Assembly (NCBI GenBank): GCA_022385755.1
Contig: MU278348.1
Location: 190,708-254,707, forward strand
Direction of reading: 5' to 3'
Length of the DNA: 64,000 nucleotides
Source: Trametopsis cervina
Lineage: Eukaryota; Basidiomycota; Agaricomycetes; Polyporales; Irpicaceae
Made by a program: the position numbers and the translations under genes
Part shown: positions 11,941-23,153 of the stretch, in pieces
How positions within the stretch are numbered: the first letter of the stretch is position 1
Layout: every line of letters starts with the position of its first letter
Notes under the pieces: model-generated
Database searches by the model: none
The model's input: only the letters and a program-made list of their open reading frames with translations
Told to the model about the DNA's origin: nothing

Positions 11941-12954
11941 GTGGCTACAATGACCAATTGGCGGTATGTATTCGTAACAATGATCAGAAGGAGCTCTGAC
12001 CGACTCTTATCATTGCGGAAGAACGCACGAATGGCTGTGTACTTGTCCATTCCCACAATTTCCCCCCGTGGCATTTGAATGCTCGAGGCACGTTTCCACA
12101 ATGTCGCTCACCGTGATCTAACAGCTGATATTTTTAGTATAAAGTAGCGAAACGACTACATGCATCCGCCGCGTACCATGGACGTTCACCAACCAATCTC
12201 TATGCATTAGCTGCACATATCGTACGCACGTTCCATTGTCTTTGCGCATAGCACTGACGTGAGTTTTCCAGAACCTGAAATCGTCCAATTGCTCTCCTAG
12301 CGGCAGTGCTCGTATACGGCAGTCGAACACAGCCCGAGGAAGAAGGTTCAAGTAAGTGCGCGCTATCTAGGTTTCGATATCAGACGTACCGCCTGCGTTC
12401 CCCGAGTACGTTCAATATCCCTGTACGCGATGTGATCGGCTCACCAAGATTTTATTTTCCTAGATCTCTTTGCGCTGGCAAACCTCTCAGCGAACATCAC
12501 GGCGCACACGAGCCCCTTTCCGACACGCTCACAAAATGCCTGGGCAATTTTGATCTGGTTGTGGGATGGTATACTCTGACGCACCTTCAAAGACACTCCC
12601 GTCGATGGAATCCTTCCCCACGACCGCTATTTTTTACAGCGCTGGAGCCATATAGTGGCCGTGATCTCAGGCGACCTATCCCCTCTGGTGCTTTGATTCC
12701 TCGATTGTCATTGAGTAGCTGAGAATGGACGCCCAAATACAATTGAGACCGTGCACAGGGCTTTGATCTACGTCCGGGGCTGTGATATATGGAAAATACG
12801 GCGATTTCTATATATCGGTGCAGGGCTCGCTTCTCCCTTTCCCCCTTCAGCTTCGCCCTCATTCTAATCCCTTGCAGCTGACGTAGATCGATACGGTACG
12901 CACTATATCTCTTCCTACTGTTTCGCAGAATTCACCCGGTTTGCGTTAGTGAAC
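11941..12954. other. Spacer upstream of copy C, no gene recognised
   Basis: It is alignable in patches with 4811-6010. No exon or regulatory element could be supported beyond the presumed promoter just upstream of 12955. Confidence 0.4.
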
Positions 12955-15190
12955 ATGACTTCCAGCACCGCAGAAGTCAGGGCCCGGTTGAAGGCCATCC
13001 ATCCAGCTGATTGTGAGTGCCGAGATGAAAATGTAGGATGTAGCAGGCATTGATGAAGAGCATAGTTTCGATACTTTGCGATCGTGATTATCGCCTTCCT
13101 GAAAATTCTGACGCCCGTCTACTTCTGGATGCGACGCTGGAGTATTATGAAGAACTGTCGAAGATAGACAACGAGGAAGAGGAGGACGAGGACGATAAAC
13201 AGGACGAGGAGAAGGAGAAGGAGGAAGAGGAGAAGGAGACGAAGGCACAGGAGGAGAAGGAGAGAGAGACAAAAGAGTGGAAGGAGGAAGAGAAGGACGC
13301 GTGGATTCAGCGGAGACAGGATAGGAAGACGAAGAGGATTAAGTTGATGAGGATGAAGAAAATGAAGAGAATGAAAGATAAGAAGGATAAGCGGAAAGGA
13401 GAGATATGTCGTGTTCTCGGTGTGTATGCCATCCGTACGCGTGCATCGCATCTCCGCTGACAATGGCGCAGGGGACTGCTACCTAATGCAAAACGATATC
13501 GACAAAGCATATGCTGCTTATATCCGTGCCATGTGTCTTCTACCAAACCCAACCGTATGTGTCCTCACTCACGATCACGAAGAGAAATGCTCATCTTTAT
13601 ACTCGGCTAATAGATACACTGGAAGCTATGGTATGGTGCTGGGATCATGTACGAACATTGTGGCTACGCCGACCACGCAGAAGCAGTCTTCTCTCCTGCT
13701 TTGTCTGTGGATGGACCTCTCTGTAAGACTGCTCGAACCTGCTCTGGATCACACAGTCGCTAATATACTATGAATGCTGAAGCTCCTTCCGACGACACGA
13801 CATTGAAAGAGACTCTTTACCGCCTGGGGCACCCATACATTCAACAGCACAAGTACGACAAGAGTCTTGTGTGCTTCGAGAAAATATCACGTCGCGGCCA
13901 TTTACCGTTTACCTCTACCAAGGTTGACTTTTTGATTGGGGAGTTGTACCAGGAAAAGGGTGACGTAAGCATTTCCAGTTGCGTTTGCTTATCATTGTTT
14001 TGATTAACAAGATCAATAGTATGTCAATGCTCAGGCAGCATTCGAACGTGTCCTTCAAGAGAGCCCGAGACATACAACGGCCATTCGGCGATTAGGATGG
14101 CTTTATCAGCAAGGCGGGGATCGTGATCGTCATGTTGACCTTGCCATACGGCATCTACAGCATGCTATTGACGAGGGTGGGTCCTCCACGTAGATTTCAA
14201 AAAGCAATCTGGAATTCACAGCTTGCTGCAGATCTGACCGATGCCCAAAGTTGGTACCTTCTTGGCCGTGCATATGCGCGCACTGGTGAACACGAAAAAG
14301 CACTTTTGGCCTATTCGGAAGCGGTGAAATACGACCATGATAATCTTGAGTTCTGGTGCTCAATCGGAGAAGTCTACTTTGACACCCGCCAATACATCCG
14401 CGCCATTGAGACATACCGCTACGTGCTTCAGGTCGAACCGTGTACAGGCGAAGCCTGGATCGATCTTGGTATTCTGTACATCACGACTAGGCAAATGCTG
14501 GAGGCAATTAATGCGTATAAAAAGGCATATGATCTTAAACCAAGTGGCCGCGGTGTCGATGTTACGCGCATGCTGTTCATGTTGAGGTCAATACAAGTCT
14601 CAGGTGAAGCGCTGCCCCCCGGTGTTGTAGATATACAGGAACTAAGACGAGTTCTGGTATGGGCGGAAACCACCCTACATTCACCCACATGCCTTCCAGG
14701 CCCGCCCCAGATACTACATGGCCATCGTCAAATACAGCACTCATTGAGCATGATACCACTTCCGTGGCAATGCTCTCTGTCACAAGTGTCATCGCTAGGA
14801 GCGGCATACAATGGCGCAGGGAAAGGCAAAGGTGAGCATACATCGCAGCTGGTCACTGGCTGCAAAGTCAATCTCTTGTGCTAGTTGTCGAGATTCGATT
14901 ATGAGGTACTTAGTACTGATGACGGAGCTACAGATCTCGTTACAGCTTGGCCAAAACGCAGGGAGAGATATGCAGCGGCAGCAGACATTCCACCAGAGCT
15001 CTTCGAAGTGATCATACACAGCAAGCTCGATGACGTCAAAGGAGCGACACAGAGCTGGAAGCAGAAACGGCAGGATTATGTTAGGGCTCTGAGCACGTTT
15101 TCCTTGGAGCACCGTGTGGGACCTGCTCCGCACCCCAAGTTCCATTTTCCTAAATGTAGATCTGTGTGTGACAATTCAGCGGAAATCTGA
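12955..15190 (+). pseudogene. TPR/F-box fusion, copy C: TPR part intact, F-box part broken
   Basis: Seven exons match copy B in order, phase and mostly in length: 12955..13012, 13066..13419, 13472..13554, 13614..13722, 13783..13964, 14020..14176 and 14232..14831. Exons 1, 3, 4 and 7 are exactly as long as in copy B. The intron 14832-14884 is also conserved. Just after it, one extra base (GATTATGAG where copy B has AATTTGAG) shifts the frame, and a stop follows within about seven codons. The F-box region in the other frame is itself frameshifted near 15100 and ends at 15190, with no counterpart of the last two exons. The remaining product would be a TPR-only protein of about 520 residues. It may still be expressed, so pseudogene applies to the fusion rather than necessarily to the TPR half. 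Confidence 0.7.
13160..13400 (+). repeat. Purine-rich E/K/D-coding expansion in exon 2 of copy C
   Basis: About 240 bases of almost pure GA-rich sequence encode a run rich in Glu, then Lys/Arg. The homologous place in copy B (6220-6250) encodes only AEAKAKKK. The expansion keeps the reading frame and accounts for exon 2 being 354 bp against 144 bp in copy B. The complementary strand reads as a Leu-rich frame that is only an artefact. Confidence 0.85.
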
Positions 15191-16439
15191 CGTTAGACCC
15201 GGCTTCTTACTCGGTCGTCCTAACCTCATACCGCAAGATAAGCGCCGGAAGGACAAGCAATGCTCTCGTGCTGTAGAACGCGCATGAGTTACCAGGTCAT
15301 CACGAGGACACAGGGAACGACGGTACGGATAGCACCCGACCCAAAGTGGGCAGCTGGCATGTAAGGATCGGATATGTCATGGCGAGGGATGCACGAGTTG
15401 TCCGCTGGTTCTGCTAGAGGGGCGGCGGCAACTCAATAGGGTCAATGTCATCTGCAGGACGCGTCTTGAGCTCTTCAGTAGCGTGGACCACGTCTCTTGA
15501 CGCATCATTTGCTTGTATTTTTTTCCAGCCAGCTACTTGCAGACTTTCACTGGGTGCAATAGAGGTTGTCGCATGCTGCAGGTACCTTAGCTTGCCTTAA
15601 AAGTTGGGCGGTTTTCGAGAGCAAGTTGAGGACAAGTTCATGATGGAGGAGCGGATCTGCAGGGGTGGCGAGGTGGAACCGCAAAGATGACGAGGCTGGC
15701 GAGACAATGTTGGCAGGGAAGTGAGGGGAAGTGAGTGCACACCTCATGTGAACCCGAGAACGTCGACTTCCTCTGTCCTTATGTCATTTCCTATGTGCAC
15801 GATATAGGTTGTTGCAAGCCTCTGCACTTACCATATGACCTCTTTGCGTTCACCTCTTTAATTCGCTCGTCCCTTTCCTCCCCTCATCCCCGAAGAACTC
15901 TCTGAACCACTGCGTACCCGACCGCCTGGATGTCGGCAACCAGGCTACGGCATTCGTCCGCTGGTTCTACTCAGGGTAGCGTCAGTAATTCAATCGGGAT
16001 GTCGACGTCGTTGGTAGGACGTGCCTTGAGTTGCTCAGCGGTGTCGAGCACGATCCAACAGCACTGTCTCTCGACATTTCTGTGCTCCATACTTCTTTCA
16101 CCAGACACTTGATGGCATGTCTTCAATGGCCGCAGGACAAGTGGGCACACACGGCGTCATATTGGGAGAGACGGCTTCATGGACATGGCGTAGCTGGTGA
16201 GTGTACGCACCACGTCGAAGCGAATATACATATATCGGGGTTATTTGCGTCTTATGCTCTGGAGTGTTGTGTCGTACACGTCCTTGCCTTGTACGTTGCC
16301 TGGTTGTCATGGCCAACACGATATGACGGTCTCATTGTAAGGCTCTGTTCTTTCTCCATGCGCTGCGTCTTCTCCTCTCATCCCCACTGGTGGCAGGCCT
16401 TCAACTAATTCGCCACCCTCACCGCCCTTGGCTTTGTAC
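15191..16439. other. Spacer of unit C, no intact gene
   Basis: Minus-strand pieces near 15390-15500 (EELKTRPADDIDPIELP) and 15960-16040 (EQLKARPTNDVDIPIEL) are clearly related to each other, so a segment is duplicated inside the spacer. Both run into stops. The shared minus-strand splice donor is at about 15821. The family is not recognised; they may be downstream exons of the HIT-like relic. Confidence 0.45.
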
Positions 16440-16560
16440 ACACAGGAAGTATCTCTTGCATCTTCATGCCAGCCATACAGCTTGACATGGAGGACGGGAA
16501 CGTATTAACACGGACCGTCTGATCTGCTACTGTTCCACGGTATTTCAGCACAGGGCGAGA
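16440..16560 (-). pseudogene. HIT-family relic, unit C
   Basis: The minus strand carries GTVADQTVRVNT in the position of the HIT exon of the other units. It is aligned through flanking DNA shared with 11395-11510 (the ATCTCTTGCAT and CAGCCA strings). The histidine triad is absent. The relation is visible mainly by comparison with unit B. Confidence 0.4.
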
Positions 16561-17164
16561 GTGATCAGGAGGCAGCGACGTGCCTGCATATAATACTATG
16601 TGTATATAGTATACGACAGAACGTACTTGATTCTTCCCTGTATGAGGTAGTCGGTAGTGTAGGTCTAGGGATGTTGTGCCTTTCTGGTGTGCGTATCCAG
16701 TATTCAGTCGAGCAACTCATGTTCAATTTCGGTATAAGGAAGGGTCGTGCCTGGGACCGAGACCAATCTTCGTACCAGAGCGGTGGAGTTCGTGAAGTGT
16801 GAGCGCAAGGGTAGACGCCGAGATTTCCTTACCTTCTTCTCAGTCGCCATCGATCTTGTACATCCATAAACTCTCCCACTCCGGTCATCAACTTCCAACA
16901 TCAACATTGTCGTCTTCAGTCAGCGAGTCTCTTGATCACACATTGTGGTGGCAGTACTTGACCGTGATCACAGATATTTGGCGTTGAAGCTTCCCCATCT
17001 TGTTCGCCTGCCATCGAGCTCGTCGAGCGGCACACCAGTGGATTGCAGAAACATATGCGTGTATGCGTCTCCGTGAGCGTGCCGATACAGTCATTCTCTT
17101 TCTTTCTAATCAAAATTTACTGTCTAGGAGTAGCAAGATATTCTACCCCTCAACATTATTCTCC
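16561..17164. other. Spacer, end of array
   Basis: Nothing recognisable was seen. It lies between the last HIT relic and the 3' end of the convergent coiled-coil gene. Confidence 0.4.
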
Positions 17165-18921
17165 TCAGCCATCCATCTTCAGGCGAGAGATAGATGCCAC
17201 GATCTCGGACTCACCCTCGTCCTCGGGGCTGCCTTCGCCTGTCGAGGGCCCATCGGATGGTTTGGAGGGACTACTGCTCTCCACAAAGTTATCGGTGCTT
17301 CGCTCGTCGCTGACCTCCGCGACGTACGCGTGATCTCCCTCTCCCCCGGCTGGGACCGGAGGCCTCCATGAATGGGCCCCGTTGTGCAAGCGTTCATCCC
17401 TCTGCAGCTGTGTCTGGAAGAACCTCTCCAAAACCTTCCTCTCCTTCCTCATTGCAGCGAGCTTTGCGACGTTCTTGTCCCTGAGGTCCTCCGTGACTAC
17501 AAGGAGCTCCTGCGCCTCTGCCAGCTGCTGTTGGAGCTTCGGCGCCTCCTCTACAAGATCCCGCAGGCCGCGCAGGATCTGCCACATCCGCTGCTCGGTG
17601 GGGCGGACGGGCAGAGAAGCGGGTGATGAGCTGCGTATTGGCGACTCAGACTCGCCCAAGAAGGCTACCTGTCGCAGGGGTGATCTGCCAACCCCACTCG
17701 TCCCCTCTTCGGTCGTCGTTCCGCTCGGTGCATCCGCCTGCGTCAATGGCCCCGCTGATGCTGTGGGCTCCAGGATGTTCCGCCGGCCTGGAAAGCTCGG
17801 CGCCGCCGATGGGCCTGCCGTCGCTGGAGACTTTAGGATATCCCGACCGCCCGGGAAGCTTGGTCCTTGCACTGCGCGAGCGGGTGTAGCAGCTGCGCTG
17901 AATGGGCCTGACGGCCGGCGTCGTCCAGAAGCCGACGATGTGGCTGTCAAGTCCCTGAGCAGCCTTTGGGCAGCATCCCGCAGGTGCTGCGAAGGGCGCG
18001 ATGCCTCTTGCTCAGTGCTTTCAACCCCTTCACGCCCGCCGGCTTCAATGAGCCGTCTGTCTTCGACGGTCGAGCCGCTGTTGGTCGGGCGGTTAGGTTT
18101 TGCGTATGCTATGAATGGTATAGTCAGTCTAACATTATGCCAACAACTTCCTCTGAAATGTGTACCTCCAGCACCTTTTGGATTCCCCCGCCCTGCATCG
18201 CTCTCTGACGTCCGGACGTTGCCGGATGCCAGCGTCTCAGCTTCAACACATTTCTGTGTCTTTGGTTCGGTTTTGTGCGTTGTTGTTGATACAAAGCTCA
18301 AAGCCGAGCCTGGGGCAACAGTAGTGGTAGCTGTTGTTTGATGTGTTACCACAGAGGATCACTATTGGTGATAGCCAAGACTACCACAAGATAACTCACC
18401 TGGTCCAGCGAGCACACCGGCGTCGGCGTCGGTCCCCGCAGTATCCTTGCTCGACTTATCCAACACATTCATCATGCTCCTCATTGAGAAAGTAAATGGA
18501 CTCAAGGAAGGCAGGCCGCTGGCATGACTGGTGCTCGCAGAGATTGTGGCCAATCCAGGCGCGTCACCTACAACCGACGCGGATTCGACGCACGCAAGGG
18601 GGTCCACTGCCTTCTTAGGTGCCGAAGGCAATAACCTATAGATGTGGGCAAACGGATGAGTGTGCTGAACACGGGTGGCCACCCGTCACTGACGAGTGGC
18701 CGAAAGACGAGGACGAACGGAGGTACGCCTTCGGGATACTTTCTCACGAGCATTTGTATGATGGTCTCGCTCTTCAGATTAGCTTTGATATTCTCGCGCT
18801 GGAGGGAAGTCGAAGTCAGTGTCGAACGTCGCTACTTCTGACTATTGGCCACAGGACGACTTACCTGCGCGAGTTTCTGGATATCCTTGCGAGACATCAT
18901 CTTCAACGCCTTGGCGTCCAT
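17165..18921 (-). CDS. SAP-like N terminus with C-terminal coiled coil, unknown function
   Basis: The proposed start at 18921 opens MDAKALKMMSRKDIQKLAQ (exon 18865..18921). It is spliced to an exon from 18798 that continues ENIKANLKSETIIQMLV. This helix-turn-helix pattern resembles the SAP-like motif found at the start of many mushroom proteins. A Ser/Pro-rich middle follows with an imperfect repeat (PSFPGGRDIL, then PSFPGRRNIL). A strongly helical segment (LRDLVEEAPKLQQQLAEAQE) and an acidic tail end at the stop at 17165. An intron at 18109-18165 is clear. The junctions between 18350 and 18700 are unresolved: acceptors there meet in-frame stops, so either a splice was missed or this copy is damaged. 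Possible role: nucleic-acid or nuclear-matrix association (inference only). Confidence 0.5.
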
Positions 18922-19128
18922 CTCTATCGAATGAGGGAGTATCAAACGATGGATGTGAGGTTGTACAGGGAAGTATATGAAAGGTGCGAAAGAGAGAAAT
19001 GCGGAGCGGGAGGGAATTTGTCTGGCTGAGCAGACAAAGAGGTTTTATACACCTGCCCTTATAGGATGTGGCCCTCGCGTGATGGGCGCCCAGGCGGCCA
19101 ACTTCGTCATGTACCGTCCCAGTGCGTC

Positions 19129-19510
19129 CGGAAGCTCACACCTCTGCAAAAACGTTTTGTAGTGCCACTGCGTCTGCTGGATGACTACGCGGGCCGTCTC
19201 ATTGGCAAGCTTCCGCGGCAGAACGAGAGTGGCCCTCACGATTTCATTAGCATCAGCTACGTTGCACACATACATTAGTATGCTTTGTATCTATCCCTCT
19301 TCGCAACTATAGGGGATAGGAGAAGTATGGAGTTGGCTTTCAGGTCTTTATCAATGGTACATGAGCTAATTTAAGGGCCTCATAGAAGCCACCGCAAATT
19401 TTGACGATAAGGACAATAGACAAAGAACTATACCACACTTCCTCGGGATTGTTGAGACCACTAACTGGAAATCAATTCTTGGGGCAATATCTCAACGGGC
19501 ACCGCCCCTT
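19129..19510 (+). pseudogene. C-terminal relic of the TPR/F-box family
   Basis: One frame reads LTPLQKRFVVPLRLLDDYAG, colinear with the LQNNFVGPQGLRDGV region of copy B. An intron-like gap follows, then RTIPHFLGIVETTNWKSI near 19425, which matches a frame of the copy B last exon (RTIIPYLLGNIENSDW at 9233). No upstream TPR or F-box exon exists. The fragment stops about 55 bases before the end of the convergent esterase gene. Confidence 0.6.
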
Positions 19511-19564
19511 CTCTGTGAAATGGTATTTTTTGCGCGCGGAACGGAATATTTTCTCCAGGACGAT

Positions 19565-22009
19565 TCATTGCGCAGCTGAAGCTGAGACGCTCTTCCAGAA
19601 CCTACACAACCACTGCAATCAGGGTCGCCCTCAGAGAATGGAATACCAACAACACTCACGCGCAGCGCTCTAAAAGAGCCGGATCGGTTGTCGTTGCTCT
19701 GATATCCGGCTGGAAGTCTTCTGTCCGATTGAACAGCATCTCCGTATTGCTGTTGTTAAACAAGTTCCATGTCGGTGTGATGACCGTCGACACTGGGTGA
19801 ACGTTCGGGTCACCGGACTTGGCAAAGGCGGTGAATGCGCCAGCGAAAGACGCATCGAACGCTACGTTGGGGAACGCTGGGGCGCTGTTTCGCGAAGAGA
19901 AGAGGGAGGGGATTGCAAAAATTTGATCAGGTTCATCCCTGGAAAGTAAGAGAGCATTGGCTTACTTTCCGTTTGGGAAGTAATATTGGACATCGCTCCC
20001 GTGTGTCCCAGGCGGGATGGCGAACTCGGCCTGGAAAGACAACCAGTCAGCCGGCGCACTCATCCGTACAAATCCATTCACTTAATACATACCTTGAACG
20101 ATGGACCTTGGAATGAGTTGAGGAGTAGGTACGTAGGGCAGATAAATATCGCTGCATGCGGACGTATCAGTCATAAATGCGTCGTATCGAGACAAACCAC
20201 GTACACTCCCCCATAATCGCGATAGCCTGGTCGTTAACCGTAGGAAGATCACTAACATTCGTGTACTGTGCCGCCGCTGCACTGATCTCCGTAGAGTTAA
20301 AATTGGGGAACAGCTGGGTCACGTAGTCGGCTGTGGTCATTTGCGCGGAGAACATTGAGTTCACGAAGATAGTGCCTTCGAATGTGTTTGTGATGGTGAG
20401 AAGTCGTTCCTGGGGTTGCAGATAAGTAAGGACAGGAGGTTTATATAGGTTAAGCATGAAGACTGACTCCGTTCAGGGTACCGTTCTCGATAGTCGCAGA
20501 TGGCGGCGCGACAATAAGATCGCCGTCGATAACGGGCACGACGACGAACGCCCCGAAGAATCCGGAGAGGTTTATTTCGACGTTCGCATCTTGCAGAGTC
20601 CCTTCATCGACGTTCACAAGGCATTGGAACGTGTCCGTCGCATTTGCACACCTGCAGTCGTGTGAATTCGGCTGCGTGGAAAGAAACCGCGGGCTGTGAG
20701 TCTTACCCTGTCGTTTGGACGAACTCTGTGTATATTTGCTATTGAAAACATGAGAGATACGTATGACCACCTGGATTGCGGTGCTTACCTCTGGGATTGG
20801 ATCGTCGAAGTTGTATTGCGAAGGTACGAAGAGGGAACTCGAGATCGCGCCCTTAAAAAGAGGAGGCTGCGTGTTGCCGCCGTGTGCAATCATGTGCTGA
20901 AGGACCGAGCCAGCGCCTTGATTTGGCCATCACAAACAGATGTGCACTTCATGGATCATGATGACGTACCTGCCGACTCGCCCCAAATGGTGACTTCGTT
21001 GGCATCTCCACCGAATAGATGTATCTACGACATTGTTAGATGCAGAAGAGAGATTTTGTGATTGTGAAGCGATACAAACGTTCGTCTGTATCCACTGCAA
21101 CACCGCCTGTTGGTCGACTATCAACGTTAAATCAGCTTAGTTGATTCGTAGGATTGGGTTGTTGGTTGTCTTACGCAGCCCGTTGTTCAATGAGCCCTTC
21201 TCTTTGACTTGCGAGCCTGGGAGGAAACCTTCGAGGAATACTTGTTGAGTGACCAGCACCGCCCAGAAACGAGCCATAGAACGCACCAAACACACCCAGC
21301 CGGTAATCCATGTTGACGACGACGAGCCCTCCCCCTGCTTCGCGAATGAGATCGTCGCCACTAGTGCCCTGAGTGCTCCCTGCAACCTAGCTCAGGGTTT
21401 TGAGACTCAGTTAGACAGCAAGAAGCCGCACCTCCCACATATCCTCCTCCGTGGATCCAGACGAGCACAGGCATTTTTGCTGCTGGGTTGAGAGGCCCAG
21501 AAATAAATACGCTGGAAACAGCAAAATATTTTGGAGTTGACAAGGTAGTGCAGCTAAAAAGTGAGACACGCCAGACGTACTTCAAGAATAAACAGTCTTC
21601 TGGGTCCGTAGACTGCCTCCGACGCAGATTGTTTCCGTTGCCGCTCCTAAAAGGCGTGCTGATGTTGGTCCCTGACCCCGCTTCTGGACATCCTACTGAT
21701 ACTGTATCTGCCAGCTGAACACCTAGTGACGTTTCGTTCAGTGGAGGGGCAGGTGCTTGGAAGCGAAGATTGCCTGTAGACGTAGGATTTGAGCATCAAG
21801 CGACTTGATTCCATGGATAGGTTTGACTTACCGACTGGTGGAGCAGCATAACGGACGCCTAGAAAGTCCGTGGTATTAGAGGTTTCATTGAAAACACCCT
21901 GGTAGATGGCGTAGCCAAGGTCTACAATGGGTGCAGAGCTGTACTGAGCCTGCACCTCATCCAGAGAAAGGCAGAGGTAGATGAAGCTTAGTAGAGGGAT
22001 GTAATGCAT
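19565..22009 (-). CDS. Secreted type-B carboxylesterase/lipase
   Basis: Fifteen exons chain with consistent phases into about 536 residues: 22009-21832, 21773-21581, 21511-21432, 21379-21287, 21228-21175, 21117-21080, 21024-20970, 20916-20789, 20723-20707, 20651-20468, 20409-20205, 20151-20093, 20030-19966, 19884-19660 and 19601-19565. The N terminus is a signal peptide (MHYIPLLSFIYLCLSL). Family landmarks appear in order: FLGVRYAAPPVG, EDCLFL, PVLVWIHGGGYVGG (oxyanion hole), MDYRLGVFGF, the nucleophile elbow GESAG spanning the 20970/20916 junction, and PPGTHGSDVQYYF carrying the likely catalytic His. Asn-X-Thr/Ser sites suggest a glycosylated extracellular enzyme acting on carboxylic esters. 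One exon is only 17 bp. The substrate cannot be inferred. Confidence 0.88.
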
Positions 22010-23153
22010 AAGTCAATGTTATCTCGTTTTGTGCATCGAACTGTGCAGGAGTTGGCCTTTAAATACTACTGGTGCTCGTAACGACCATCTTCGAATTCGT
22101 CAAATCTGATGTACCATTGGCGCATTGCATCGAAGAGGCTGCGGAGCGAGTCAGTCAACACTGCATGTTGGCGCAGCTGACTTGACATCGCCATGATCAA
22201 GCCTGCAGCGGAAGCACCTTATATGTCTGCGAGAAGATGCGAAGATCGATGATTTTCTCATTGTGGTCAAGAGATCTCACCTTGAGGAGTTCGTCAGAGG
22301 TCACAGGAGATCAAGGAAAATGGACGGCTGACCCTTTACATTGTGCGGCGGGAGGTTTCTCCCAAGCTCAACGCGAATGACCCCGCGTGTATGCCGTTAA
22401 ATACTGTTTTCTAGTGATTAGCTCCCAAGCCCTTATAATAACCATCAGATGTTGTTTCCCAGCGTTTGCTTCTCGACTGTGTCGATGCGTCACAAGGCTA
22501 TTGCGGCGGGAAACTAAAAGGTTGGGATTAATCTTTCAGACGGAGCGTGGCCACCGGAAATGCCAGTCTGGTTCACCATGACGAGACGAGTTTGAGTTTG
22601 CCAAAAAGAGCTGCGCCACAAAGACTTGCGTTTCAGTTTTCCCACGGGCTGGCCCTCGGTCAGACGCCTACCTCGTTCCTGATCCTCTGTCTTTCACCCG
22701 TTGCCTCCAACGAGGTTCAGACTCATCCTGCCATGTCCACTGTCGCTCTCAGGATATCCTGGTTCTCCATATGTCTACGTGCTATATCTATGTGTCAAGA
22801 ACTCTGGCGAACCCCTGTACACCACAGCGACTGTTATTGTCGCCAAGCTTACTCGTAACTTTCTGCTAGGGACATGACGAGTATCCCTGTCTCCTATTTG
22901 AAATGCCCTCTACGTGGCCAACGATCAACATTATGCAAAACCGATTACAGATCACGAAATGGCGCTCTTCAACCTCAACAACGACTTTCATACATCTGAG
23001 GTAAACACCCCCGTTTGACTGTGTTGAGCAGTAAACGTGGTCGTTAGAGCTCAACTTGTTCTCCCCAATTCTACGGATTTATAGTGCGTACGTTGAGTCC
23101 ATGTACGCTTGATCATTTCGTATTTATTGCAAAAACGAGTGGTCACAATCCCT
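22010..23153. other. Intergenic, no gene recognised
   Basis: The part nearest 22010 should be the esterase promoter. Short frames at 22387-22858 have no splice structure, no codon pattern and no recognisable motif. Nothing else is supported. Confidence 0.5.

Larger units (their letters stand above)
1..17164. repeat. Tandem array of three diverged units of about 7 kb
   Basis: Equivalent points recur at near-constant spacing. The TPR gene start codons are at 6011 and 12955. The first bases of the F-box exon are at 414, 7727 and 14885. Each unit has a plus-strand TPR/F-box gene followed by a spacer with minus-strand HIT-like remains. A 12-base string (TCTGCACTTACC), a splice donor when read on the minus strand, occurs in all three spacers at about 3737, 11197 and 15821. 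Copies differ by many substitutions and small indels, so the duplications are not recent. I infer unequal crossing-over; the sequence does not show the mechanism. Confidence 0.75.

Noticed and set aside
13119..13463. Minus-strand Leu-rich frame that looks like a membrane protein
   Set aside because: It is the complement of the Glu/Lys tract in copy C; composition alone explains the hydrophobic run.
17382..18341. Long plus-strand frame of about 320 codons
   Set aside because: It is antisense to the coiled-coil gene, which has a clear intron, a helical signature and the better reading.
1..19510. Transposable element as cause of the repeats
   Set aside because: No terminal repeats, target-site duplications or transposase/reverse transcriptase frames were seen; unit content is ordinary genes.
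22387..22858. Short plus-strand frames upstream of the esterase
   Set aside because: Unspliced, short and without protein-like composition.
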